Positions 19,091 to 27,473 of a stretch of DNA of 48,213 nucleotides are shown piece by piece. This DNA comes from Paenibacillus sanguinis 2301083 = DSM 16941 (GTDB taxonomy: Bacteria > Bacillota > Bacilli > Paenibacillales > Paenibacillaceae), in the NCBI RefSeq assembly GCF_000374825.1, contig NZ_KB895396.1, positions 1 through 48,213 of the forward strand, read 5' to 3'. Under the pieces are notes generated by a model. The model did not search any database. It worked only from the letters and a program-made list of their open reading frames with translations, and was not told the origin of the DNA. Position numbers and translations under genes: made by a program. The number at the start of each line of letters is the position of its first letter. The first letter of the stretch is position 1.

Positions 19091-20239
19091 ATGAACTACT
19101 CCGGATTCCTTCGTTATTTGAACGATCAAGTCGACACCTCCGGAAAGAGCGGACGTTCCATCATCCGCTTCGCACATCCGGCCGCCTACGCTGAATTCAC
19201 ACGTCAATTGTCTAGGCAAAAGCAGCGTCACCCGGTATTACGGCATGTGCGCACCTCACCGCTGCTGCAAGCGCTGATCTGCCCCCTTGGCACAGGAGGG
19301 GACCTTGCCCGTTCCCGGTTCGGCCTTCAGGTAGAAGAAGACAGTAGACTCAGTGTGCATAGTCCCGCCGCCGCGAGCAAGGGGAAGACGCCTGCTATTC
19401 CTTGGGGCGTCCGGCGAATTGGCGCCCCGGAAACCTGGTCTGCAACCACAGGCTATCGGATCCGAATCGGAGTCATTGATACAGGAGCAGACTTCAATCA
19501 TCCGGATCTTCGTCATTCTCTGGCCCGAGGCATTAATCTGCTCAATCGGGTCATCCTGCCGTTTGATGATAACGGTCACGGCACTCATATAGCCGGAACC
19601 ATCTCCGCCGCTGGCGGATCGCAGGGGATGATGGGAGTCGCTCCCCGTTCCCTGGTGTTCCCCGTCAAAGCCTTCGACCATAACGGCTCGGCTTATGTCT
19701 CGGATATTATTTTGGGCATTGACTGGTGCGTTAGAAACCGAATGCATATCGTAAATATGAGCTTTGGCATGAAGAGCAATAGCCAGGCACTGCAAAATAT
19801 TATTCGCAAGGCCTATAATGCAGGCATCATCGTCGTCGCATCCTCAGGCAATGACAAGAAAGGCCGTGGTGCGGATTACCCTGCCCGCTTCACCCAGACC
19901 ATCTCCGTTGGCGCCACCAACAAGGACGGCAAGATAGCCTCCTTCAGCAACTATGGCCCCTGTATCGATATTTATGCCCCCGGCGAGAAGATTACTTCCG
20001 CCTGGCTGGGCGGCGGATATAAAGAAATGAGCGGCACCTCCATGGCCACCTCGCATGTCAGTGGCTCCATTGCCCTGCTGCTGGCGCTTAAGCCCCATCT
20101 CAAGCCAGGCGAGATCAAGCGGCGGCTCTGCCGCACCGCCAGATCACTCCCCGGAGCCACGGGTTCCAGAGCCAAGGGAGGCGCTGGCGAGCTCAGCGCA
20201 GCCCGTCTTCTCAAGGCCAGACCTATCCGCAGAAGCTAG
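19091..20239 (+). CDS. Subtilisin-family (S8) serine protease without signal peptide
   Basis: The 382-residue protein contains a complete S8 catalytic triad. D130 is in GVIDTGADFNHPD, H163 in NGHGTHIAGT and S317 in MSGTSMATSHVSG. Oxyanion-hole N254 is in ASSGND. Residues 1-100 resemble a propeptide region but there is no hydrophobic signal sequence. The enzyme is therefore probably intracellular or exported by another route. AGGAGGGG lies 10 nt before the ATG. The C-terminus is short and basic. The gene stands alone between rpoE and argS, on the opposite strand to its neighbours. It differs in context from B. subtilis isp. Confidence 0.9.
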   Translation: MNYSGFLRYLNDQVDTSGKSGRSIIRFAHPAAYAEFTRQLSRQKQRHPVLRHVRTSPLLQALICPLGTGGDLARSRFGLQVEEDSRLSVHSPAAASKGKTPAIPWGVRRIGAPETWSATTGYRIRIGVIDTGADFNHPDLRHSLARGINLLNRVILPFDDNGHGTHIAGTISAAGGSQGMMGVAPRSLVFPVKAFDHNGSAYVSDIILGIDWCVRNRMHIVNMSFGMKSNSQALQNIIRKAYNAGIIVVASSGNDKKGRGADYPARFTQTISVGATNKDGKIASFSNYGPCIDIYAPGEKITSAWLGGGYKEMSGTSMATSHVSGSIALLLALKPHLKPGEIKRRLCRTARSLPGATGSRAKGGAGELSAARLLKARPIRRS

Positions 20240-20280
20240 ATTGGCAACACGCTCGACGGGACAATAACAACCACAAACCA

Positions 20281-20325
20281 AAAATGGCGGGGTCTAAGGA
20301 TTACCCCCGAGCTCCGCCATTTTTC
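20281..20325. terminator. Bidirectional terminator between protease gene and argS
   Basis: AAATGGCGG and CCGCCATTT flank a loop of about 22 nt that contains further short pairing (GGGGT/ACCCCC). T residues follow in the plus direction and TTTTTGG in the minus direction. It serves two converging genes. Confidence 0.85.
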
Positions 20326-20353
20326 TTCTGCTATCTTATATACAAGCTGTCGG

Positions 20354-22033
20354 TTACATCTTCTCTGGTGCAGATACGCCGATCAAAGCCAAGACGTTAG
20401 CTAGCGTCACACGCACGCCGCCCAGCAGTACCAGACGCGCCGCCGTCTGCTCAGCGTCCTCCGTAATTACGCGTTCAGCACGGTAATAACTGTGGAGCTG
20501 TGCTGCCAATTCGTACACATAACGTACCAAACGATGTGGTGCATAGTTTTCTGCAGCCAGGCTAATTTCTTCTGGCAGCTCGCCAATTTTACGCAATAGG
20601 TCGTATTCATGCTCTGCCGTCAGTTTTGCCAAATTCACGTCCTCAGCAGACGGAATAGCAATGCCTTGCTCCTCAGCCTGACGGAAAATGCTGCAAATCC
20701 GCGCATGTGCATATTGCACATAAAAGACCGGATTTTCATTCGATGTCGAGATGGCCAGGTCCATGTCGAAATCCAGATGCGAGTCCATACTGCGCATCGT
20801 AAAGAAGTAACGAATCGGGTCAACGCCGACCTCATCCATTAAATCTACCATCGTGACCGCTTTACCGGTACGTTTCGACATTTTTACCTTCTCGCCATCC
20901 TGGAACAAGCTGACCATTTGCGCAATCAATACCGTCAGCTTCTCCGGATCTTTGCCAATCGCGGTCATCGCTGCCTTCACACGTGGAATATAACCATGGT
21001 GGTCCGCACCCCAAATGTTGATTAAGCGATCAAAGCCACGATCATATTTATTACGGTGATACGCAATATCCGGAGTCAAGTACGTATAGGTTCCGTCATT
21101 TTTCACCAATACACGGTCTTTGTCATCCCCGTATTCAGTCGTCTTCAGCCACGTCGCCCCGTCCAGCTCATAGGTTTGCCCTTTATCGCGCAGCTCGGCA
21201 AGTGAAGCCTCCACTTGGCCATCCGCATATAGCGAGCTTTCGCTGAACCACACGTCAAACTCTACACGGAAGCGCCCAAGGTCACGTTTGATTTTATTAA
21301 GCTCCTTCTCCAGACCGAACTGGCGAAGAAATGCCGTGCGCTCCTCTTCATCCATATACACCAGCTTGTCACCCTGCTCGGCTACAAGCTCCTTGGCAAA
21401 ACCCTTGATGTCCTCACCATGATAGCCATCTTCCGGCATAGGCACATCTTGACCAAGTTCCTGCAAATAACGGGCTTCAATTGATTTGCCCATATTGTTG
21501 ATTTGATTCCCTGCATCATTAATATAGTATTCGCGGGTAACCTTGTATCCGGCGAAGTCGAGCACATTACATAACGCATCACCTACGGCTGCTCCACGGG
21601 CATGGCCCAAATGAAGGCTCCCGGTAGGATTCGCGCTGACAAACTCGACCTGTACCTTCTGCCCTTTCCCTTGGTTCGTGCGTCCATAGTTCTCTCCTTC
21701 ACGGTATACCTGCAATAGAATCGGGTACAGATAGCTCTTGCCCAGCGTAAAATTGATAAATCCGGGTCCGGCAATCTCCGCCTTCTCGATTCCGGCCTTC
21801 TCATGATTTAAGTGGGTCAAAATATCCTCAGCGATCTGACGCGGGTTCTTCTTGGCGATCCGGGATAGCTGCATCGCTGCGTTCGTCGCGAAATCACCAT
21901 GAGCCTTGTCCTTCGGCACCTCCAGCACGATAGCCGGAATCTCGTCCTGATGCGCCAGCCCTGCGGCAGCAATAGCCTCGATGACAGCCGCCTTCAGCGA
22001 CTGGTTCATTTGTTCCAACGGATTGTGTGGCAT
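20354..22033 (-). CDS. argS: Arginyl-tRNA synthetase
   Basis: This class I synthetase charges tRNA-Arg and has 559 residues. It has the N-terminal Add-1 domain, the HIGH-equivalent HLGH (141-144) in [17 protein letters not shown], and [10 protein letters not shown], the KMSKS loop. The C-terminal helical anticodon-binding domain is DALR type ([16 protein letters not shown]). The ATG with AGGAGG 9 nt upstream is used. It starts 1 nt after the ywiB stop codon, so the two genes form a coupled operon, as in B. subtilis. Confidence 0.97.
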   Translation of the reverse strand: MPHNPLEQMNQSLKAAVIEAIAAAGLAHQDEIPAIVLEVPKDKAHGDFATNAAMQLSRIAKKNPRQIAEDILTHLNHEKAGIEKAEIAGPGFINFTLGKSYLYPILLQVYREGENYGRTNQGKGQKVQVEFVSANPTGSLHLGHARGAAVGDALCNVLDFAGYKVTREYYINDAGNQINNMGKSIEARYLQELGQDVPMPEDGYHGEDIKGFAKELVAEQGDKLVYMDEEERTAFLRQFGLEKELNKIKRDLGRFRVEFDVWFSESSLYADGQVEASLAELRDKGQTYELDGATWLKTTEYGDDKDRVLVKNDGTYTYLTPDIAYHRNKYDRGFDRLINIWGADHHGYIPRVKAAMTAIGKDPEKLTVLIAQMVSLFQDGEKVKMSKRTGKAVTMVDLMDEVGVDPIRYFFTMRSMDSHLDFDMDLAISTSNENPVFYVQYAHARICSIFRQAEEQGIAIPSAEDVNLAKLTAEHEYDLLRKIGELPEEISLAAENYAPHRLVRYVYELAAQLHSYYRAERVITEDAEQTAARLVLLGGVRVTLANVLALIGVSAPEKM

Positions 22034-22034
22034 A

Positions 22035-22454
22035 TTAAACGTCCTCCTGTATATGTAAACTGATAATGAAGCGATCCGAACATTCCTCATACACGTACAA
22101 ATCATATTCCCAATTGACAAAGCCAGTTACCCCGATCAATTGCGCATCCAATTTAAGGGTATCTGTAGATAATTGAAAGCGGGTCAAGGCAGAGTGGTAA
22201 AACCCCGGCAAACGCTGGCCACTTCGGAAGGTTTGCTCCGACTCTACGCCCCCATGCCGCATAATCTTTAATTCTTCTCCGGTAATCTTAAGCATCGTGC
22301 GCGTCTGAGTTCCCTCAGGGCCAGGTTCGGGCTCATCATAACGTATATATACCGATTCACCCCGCAAGAGGGCGTTTCCTCGCAGTCGTTGAACCGTCTC
22401 GTCCCCGCCTTGGCGGCTGGTTAACAATAAATTCACCGGTATCGTCTCAGACAT
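22035..22454 (-). CDS. ywiB: YwiB family protein (DUF1934)
   Basis: The 139-residue soluble protein is predicted to be all beta. It has features of DUF1934, a calycin-like small barrel: [43 protein letters not shown] and a final ISLHI strand. Function is unknown. It is linked to argS (1-nt gap), as ywiB is in B. subtilis, which is the main support for the name. The Shine-Dalgarno region (GGAGAATGGGGT) is modest. Confidence 0.85.
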   Translation of the reverse strand: MSETIPVNLLLTSRQGGDETVQRLRGNALLRGESVYIRYDEPEPGPEGTQTRTMLKITGEELKIMRHGGVESEQTFRSGQRLPGFYHSALTRFQLSTDTLKLDAQLIGVTGFVNWEYDLYVYEECSDRFIISLHIQEDV

Positions 22455-22604
22455 ACCCCATTCTCCATTCTCTCCATACTACATGACTTGGTGACAACAA
22501 CCTACCGTAAACCGTGATCCTTACTGTACTACTATATCCAGTTCCTCACGTCAATTCAATACGATTGGTCCACAAAGACAAAGGTTGTCCCTTGCCGGCC
22601 TTAA

Positions 22605-22628
22605 CAAAAAACCGCCAAATCGGCGGCT
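22605..22628 (-). terminator. Intrinsic terminator of the anchored hypothetical gene
   Basis: On the minus strand GCCGCC, GATTT and GGCGG form a compact GC-rich stem followed by TTTTTTG. It begins 12 nt beyond the stop codon of the gene ending at 22640. Confidence 0.88.
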
Positions 22629-22639
22629 TCGTTCTATTA

Positions 22640-23563
22640 TTACAGTGGTTGGCTCAGCACTACATATTGTACTTGCCCCTTCTGGAGGTATACATGAAAT
22701 CGAAAATAGTCCCCCACCTTATAGCTCCATCGGCTCGCGAGCTTCGCTGCCTTGGAACCCAGCTTCCGTTCCACCTCGCGCGTGCTGATGCCCGGCTTGA
22801 TGCCGTCCTTCGTTGCATACTCATCTTGGGTAAACACAATCATTTGGTTCAGCAACAACACTCCATCCCGATAAAGCCGGGCCTCCTTCACTTCTCCCGT
22901 GCTATCATCATAAAATGGCTTCGCCCACTCTATTTCCCCAGCTCCTGCCTGTCCCAGCCGCTGCTCCCAGCCCAGGTAGTTCAGCCCCGCAATCTCGGCC
23001 TGTTCAGGCGCAAGTGCCTGCGTATCAACGAGGTCCGCTTGCTCCTGCTCTACTCTGGCCTGCTCCAGCAATGCATCCAGTGAAGCCAGCTCCTCTCGCT
23101 CCCGCAGAAGTCCTTGCAGCAGCAACAACACCTGATCATCGGCATAATAATATTGCCCTTCATGCTCAAACGCATTGGTTGTCAGATCATAAGTGAGGTT
23201 AAATGACTTGCCAGGCAAGGTGAATTGCAACACTATCGGCTGACGGGAGGCTGCTGGAACCGGCTCAGCAAGAGCGCTCTCCGTATCCGTGAAACGCAAC
23301 GAATTCAGCAAGACGGCCCGGCGTTCCTCAGGTATATCATAGCTATGCCCGTGGCCTCCCACTGTAATTGCACTAACCTCCGCTGCCGCAAAAGGGAGCC
23401 TGTCCAGCAAATAAGGAGACTCCGCCTGAACCGGCAGTTCCTCTGCCTTGATGTCTCCTGCAGAGTTCCCCGTATCGTCCAGCAACTTCCCTTCATGGTT
23501 ACTGGAAGGAAGAGCTGGTGGCCCATAAAACATCCATCCTACTGCCATTGCAACCAAAATCAT
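22640..23563 (-). CDS. Membrane-anchored protein of unknown function (N-terminus uncertain)
   Basis: About 307 residues, not assigned to a family. One N-terminal membrane segment (MILVAMAVGWMFYG) is followed by an exported, Glu/Gln-rich region. A helical part around residues 155-185 comes next, then a C-terminal domain containing DEYATKDGIKPGISTREVERKLG. The last part ends in short strands. The first ATG has only a weak GCGGG ahead. Reading frame and hydrophobicity continue upstream without a start codon, while another frame offers ATG at 23631 (MRNKAGFL...). A lost base may have separated the true start from the body. It lies between the ywiB-argS operon and the divergent pbpG. Confidence 0.65.
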   Translation of the reverse strand: MILVAMAVGWMFYGPPALPSSNHEGKLLDDTGNSAGDIKAEELPVQAESPYLLDRLPFAAAEVSAITVGGHGHSYDIPEERRAVLLNSLRFTDTESALAEPVPAASRQPIVLQFTLPGKSFNLTYDLTTNAFEHEGQYYYADDQVLLLLQGLLREREELASLDALLEQARVEQEQADLVDTQALAPEQAEIAGLNYLGWEQRLGQAGAGEIEWAKPFYDDSTGEVKEARLYRDGVLLLNQMIVFTQDEYATKDGIKPGISTREVERKLGSKAAKLASRWSYKVGDYFRFHVYLQKGQVQYVVLSQPL

Positions 23564-23841
23564 CGTTAAACCCGCTAGTAATCTTCGGGTTGGACTATTC
23601 GCTCTGATAAGAATCCCGCCTTATTCCTCATAAAATAATGATATTAACCGTGACATTAATCATACTATCATACTTTTGAGGCATTACTCATGGTTCTAAC
23701 GTCATATTTTCCCAAACATTCCCTCCCATTTAAAGCTGCAATTTTCGATATGAATGACTTGAGCTAAAATTTCCCATACTAGAAGCATGGTAAACAATGC
23801 TAGCAATCATAGCCTGTTATTTACAGAAAGGAGCATCCTTC

Positions 23842-25914
23842 GTGCACAAACTAGTACGCAGCGATCGGCATCATCGGCGTCCTTCCCGGCTTCGCTGGCG
23901 GTTCCTGTTCAAGCTGATCTTCATCACTGGACTGTTAGGGTTATGTGCCGCTGGTCTATTGTTGCTCTATCTCTATCAGGCGGAACTGCCGCTGGCAGGC
24001 TCAGACCGGGATTCACAGCTTATAGATAGTCGCGGAGAGACCATCGCCGTCTTCTCCGACGGCGGGCGGAACAGGGAAAGCACCCGGCTTTCCGACATTT
24101 CGCCTTGGCTGATTCAAGCCACCATCGCTACGGAAGACCGACATTTTTACGAGCACGTTGGCTTTGACCTGAAAGGAATGGCCCGAGCCGTGGTGGTCAA
24201 TATCAAAGAGATGGACATGGTACAGGGAGCAAGCACCCTAACTCAGCAGTTGGCGAGAAATTTGTACTTATCCCATGAACGCACCTGGTCACGAAAGCTG
24301 AAGGAAGCGATGTATACCGTTCAGTTAGAAATGAAACATAGCAAAGACGACATTTTAGAGATGTATTTGAATGAAATTTACTACGGTCACGGGGCTTATG
24401 GCATTGAGGCAGCAGCACAAATGTACTTTGGCAAATCCGCCAAAGAGCTTGATTTAGCCGAAAGCGCTATGCTGGCCGGGGTACCCAAGGGGCCTACCTA
24501 CTATTCTCCATTCAATCATATGAAGAATGCCAAGGATCGTCAGCGTACGGTATTGTCTGCGCTGGCTGCTACCGGCAGCATCACACAACAGGAAGCGAAG
24601 GACGCCTACGAGGTTATGCTGAGCTTCCAGTCGCCCAAACAACCAAATCCAGTGAACAAAGCTCCTTACTTCCGCGATTACATACGTAATGTGATAGTTA
24701 CCGAACTGGGCTTCGACGAAACACTGCTGGAGCACGGAGGCCTTCAGATTTACACCACGCTTGATCCAGAGGCCCAGCAAGCAGCGGAAGCAGCGGTAGC
24801 CGGAGAATTAAAGGGCAGTCCGGAGTTAGAAGCGGCTTTGATCTCCATCGATCCACGAAACGGACATGTAAAAGCCATGGTTGGTGGGGCCAATTATAAA
24901 CAAAGCCAATACAATCACGTATTTGCCTCCACTCGTCAGCCAGGCTCCAGCTTCAAGCCCATTATGTATCTGGCAGCCCTATCCAGTGGGAAAATGACCA
25001 GCACCAGCAAGTTCAGTAGTCAACCGACCCTGTTCCATTATGATGACAATCGGAAGACATACAGCCCGAAAAATTTCGGCGACAAGTACTTGGGCGAAAT
25101 TGACATGAGACAAGCGATTGCAGCTTCAGATAACATTTATGCGGTCAACACAATCTTGACAGTAGGCGCCGAGCAAGTCGTGGAGATGGGGCGCAAAATG
25201 GGGATTACCAGCCCGATGCAAGCTGTGCCTTCTTTGGCGCTTGGGACCTCCCCGGTCAGTCCGTTTGAAATGGCCACCGCCTTCGCAGTTATTGGCAATC
25301 TAGGGCGCAGCGTCAGCCCCGTGGCGGTACTAAAGATTACCGACAGCCAGGGACATATATTATATGAGGCGAAACCTCCCGTGACCGAGCAAATTGTAAA
25401 ACCCGCTGCTGCTTATGTGCTTACCCATCTGATGGAGAGTGTCTTTGAAAGCGGAGGCACCGGCAGCCGCGTATCCGCCGAGATCAAACGACCGGTTGCG
25501 GGCAAGACCGGAACGACAGGAACCGATGCTTGGCTTGTAGGCTTCACGCCGGAGCTGTCCACCGCCGTTTGGGTAGGTTACGACAAAGGCAAGCATTTGG
25601 GTACAGCCGAATCGCGTAAAGCTGCTCCCATCTTTGCCAAATACACTAGTGAGGCCCTAAAAAAAGTACCTCCGAAAATTTTCCCCATCCCCGATGGGGT
25701 AGTCAGTGTATATATTGACCCGGACACCGGTCTGCTCGCAACACAGGATTGCCCGGATCGCAAGCTGGAGGTATTCATCCAAGGCAGCGAGCCTACCGAA
25801 TTCTGCATGGAGCATGGCGAAGTCGCGCCCCAGCCTCTGCCTCCACCGACGGAGAGCGAACGGCCCGAAAGTCACTCTTGGTGGAGTGACTTGAAGCGTT
25901 GGTGGATGGACTAG
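23842..25914 (+). CDS. pbpG: Class A penicillin-binding protein (PBP1A family, PbpG-like)
   Basis: This bifunctional peptidoglycan glycosyltransferase/transpeptidase has 690 residues, about the length of B. subtilis PbpG (PBP 2d). A basic cytoplasmic head and one membrane segment (22-45) are followed by a GT51 domain with E98 in ATEDRHFYEH, QGASTLTQQLARN and EMYLNEIYYG. The transpeptidase has S369-x-x-K372 (SSFK), SDN (429-431) and KTG (555-557). The start is GTG with AAAGGAG 8 nt upstream. The nearby ywhD agrees with the B. subtilis pbpG-ywhD pairing, where pbpG is forespore expressed. The symbol is by synteny. Confidence 0.92.
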   Translation: MHKLVRSDRHHRRPSRLRWRFLFKLIFITGLLGLCAAGLLLLYLYQAELPLAGSDRDSQLIDSRGETIAVFSDGGRNRESTRLSDISPWLIQATIATEDRHFYEHVGFDLKGMARAVVVNIKEMDMVQGASTLTQQLARNLYLSHERTWSRKLKEAMYTVQLEMKHSKDDILEMYLNEIYYGHGAYGIEAAAQMYFGKSAKELDLAESAMLAGVPKGPTYYSPFNHMKNAKDRQRTVLSALAATGSITQQEAKDAYEVMLSFQSPKQPNPVNKAPYFRDYIRNVIVTELGFDETLLEHGGLQIYTTLDPEAQQAAEAAVAGELKGSPELEAALISIDPRNGHVKAMVGGANYKQSQYNHVFASTRQPGSSFKPIMYLAALSSGKMTSTSKFSSQPTLFHYDDNRKTYSPKNFGDKYLGEIDMRQAIAASDNIYAVNTILTVGAEQVVEMGRKMGITSPMQAVPSLALGTSPVSPFEMATAFAVIGNLGRSVSPVAVLKITDSQGHILYEAKPPVTEQIVKPAAAYVLTHLMESVFESGGTGSRVSAEIKRPVAGKTGTTGTDAWLVGFTPELSTAVWVGYDKGKHLGTAESRKAAPIFAKYTSEALKKVPPKIFPIPDGVVSVYIDPDTGLLATQDCPDRKLEVFIQGSEPTEFCMEHGEVAPQPLPPPTESERPESHSWWSDLKRWWMD

Positions 25915-26019
25915 CCGAGAGGACGGTATCTTGCAAGCTCGAATTGAACAATGAAATTGGACAAACGGCAGCGGGAGCATTTACGATAGGATATAAACAC
26001 GAAAAGGAGATGACTGTGT

Positions 26020-26693
26020 ATGGAGGCTGATCTTGGCGACTTCATCCCCGGCTCCCCTCTTCCTGCAAGCTTTTACCGGCTTCCTGCGTTAGAGGCTGCT
26101 CCCCTGCTGGTTGGCCAGGTCCTGGCTCGCCGCACCTCCAAAGCGACCTCCATTGTCGTATTGTCGAGACGGAAAGCTATGGCGGTGTGGAGGACAAGGG
26201 CAGCCATGCTTATGGCGGACGCCGTACGGCGAGAACCGAAATCATGTTCGGCGAAGGCGGCACGGCTTATATCTATTTAATATATGGCATGTACCACTGC
26301 CTGAATGTAGTGACCGGCCCCGCCGGGAACCCCCAAGCCGTGCTTATCCGGGCCGTGGAGCCATTAACCGCAGCCGACGAGGCCTTGATGCGGCGCTATC
26401 GCGGTACCATAGCCAAGCGCCCGGTCGACTTGTCCGGCGGCCCCGGCAAGCTGTGCCGAGCGCTGCAAATCGACAAGGCGCTGAACGGACTGCCACTGAT
26501 ACAACCCGAAGGCCCGCTCTGGCTGGAAGGCGGACCACCAGTAACAGGAGGCCTGGTGCAAGCCCCACGAATCAACATTGCCTATGCTCAGGAGTACGCG
26601 GCGAAGCCATGGCGGTTTTACCTCCCTGGCAACCCATACGTATCTGTAGCAGACCCGCAAGCCAGCCTGTGGACCGGGATATCCGAAACGTAA
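26020..26693 (+). pseudogene. 3-methyladenine DNA glycosylase (AAG/MPG family), frameshifted
   Basis: The N-terminal 41 codons (SPLPASFYRLPALEAAPLLVG) and the rest of the gene (IVETESYGG, GSHAYGGRRTARTEIMFG, AYIYLIYGMYHCLNVVTG, LSGGPGKLCRAL) make one AAG-family base-excision glycosylase of about 200 residues. They lie in two frames. The shift is just after K41, near 26140-26144 (AAAGCG). One added G would restore TSKGDLHCRIVETESY. The expected catalytic Glu region (ETESYGG) and the family tyrosines are intact beyond the break. AAGGAG precedes the ATG. This is either a recent inactivation or a sequencing error at a short A/G run. Confidence 0.85.
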
Positions 26694-26695
26694 CA

Positions 26696-26742
26696 AAAAC
26701 AGCGATCATTTCAAGGAAATCCCCTGACATGATCGCTATTTC
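26696..26742. terminator. Bidirectional terminator between glycosylase gene and ywhD
   Basis: AGCGATCAT and ATGATCGCT form a perfect 9-bp stem with a 19-nt loop. It is flanked by AAAAAC on one side and ATTTCT on the other. It lies between two converging genes. Confidence 0.75.
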
Positions 26743-26746
26743 TATG

Positions 26747-27259
26747 TTACCCTTCCAAAGCCGCCCGCAGTTCTTCCGGTGTGCGTTCCCACCATTCCGC
26801 ATTGGTGTCTATCAGCAGCTTCTTGATCGCGGCTTTCTGCTCTGCTGTCAAGCCGTCCAGAATAACTCTGCGCTTGAGAGCGTAATCCATCTTGTTCACA
26901 TGCTCGGCTAATATTTTCCAACCCCGGCGTGCTTCAGTATCAATCCACATTTCGCAGGCTGTCATCCCGCCGTAAAATTGTCCTTCCGGGCCACGGTCTA
27001 CAGCTACCCAGACAAGCCATACCTGACGGCCCGCAGGCACCGTCTCCCGCTCTGCCGAGAACTTGATGCCCTTCTCCACCTTGCTCTTGGCATGCATGGC
27101 TCCGATGTCAATGTAGACCTCATCACCGTCAATAATAACCGGAGACAAGCTGTTTAAGTCAATGGAACCGGCACCGAAGCCCTTATGCTTGCTTTTCTCT
27201 TCATTACTAATAATATTCAGGGCGAAGATTTTCTTGCCCGCCTTAGGTGACTGCTCCAT
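26747..27259 (-). CDS. ywhD: YwhD family protein
   Basis: The 170-residue soluble protein has the YwhD signature. An N-terminal FALNIISNEEKSKHKGFGAG is followed by LNSLSPVIIDGDEVYIDIGAMHAKSKVEKGIKF. It ends in an NAEWWERTPEELRAAL helix. Function is unknown. The start ATG (MEQSPKAGKK) is set by GGAGGAG 4-5 nt upstream. In B. subtilis ywhD is the neighbour of pbpG. The two are also close here, separated by the broken glycosylase gene. Confidence 0.88.
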   Translation of the reverse strand: MEQSPKAGKKIFALNIISNEEKSKHKGFGAGSIDLNSLSPVIIDGDEVYIDIGAMHAKSKVEKGIKFSAERETVPAGRQVWLVWVAVDRGPEGQFYGGMTACEMWIDTEARRGWKILAEHVNKMDYALKRRVILDGLTAEQKAAIKKLLIDTNAEWWERTPEELRAALEG

Positions 27260-27473
27260 AGTTCTCCTCCATTTTTCCACATTTCCGAATCACGGTCTGC
27301 CAAAGGACAGGTGCAACCTGCCATCATGCTTCTTGCCTATCATGCTCAAGCTTCCTGAATCGTTCCGTGATCAAAAAATGACTTTTTGAACTACCTCTCA
27401 ATTTTAGCTAATAATCTCCCAAAAGCAAACATATACATGCTTTAGATGCTTGTCAACGGGAGGTATCCATTGT

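Noticed and set aside
26130..26150. Programmed frameshift in the glycosylase gene
   Set aside because: No slippery heptamer or downstream structure is seen at the shift, and the family is not known to use recoding. A one-base loss explains it better.
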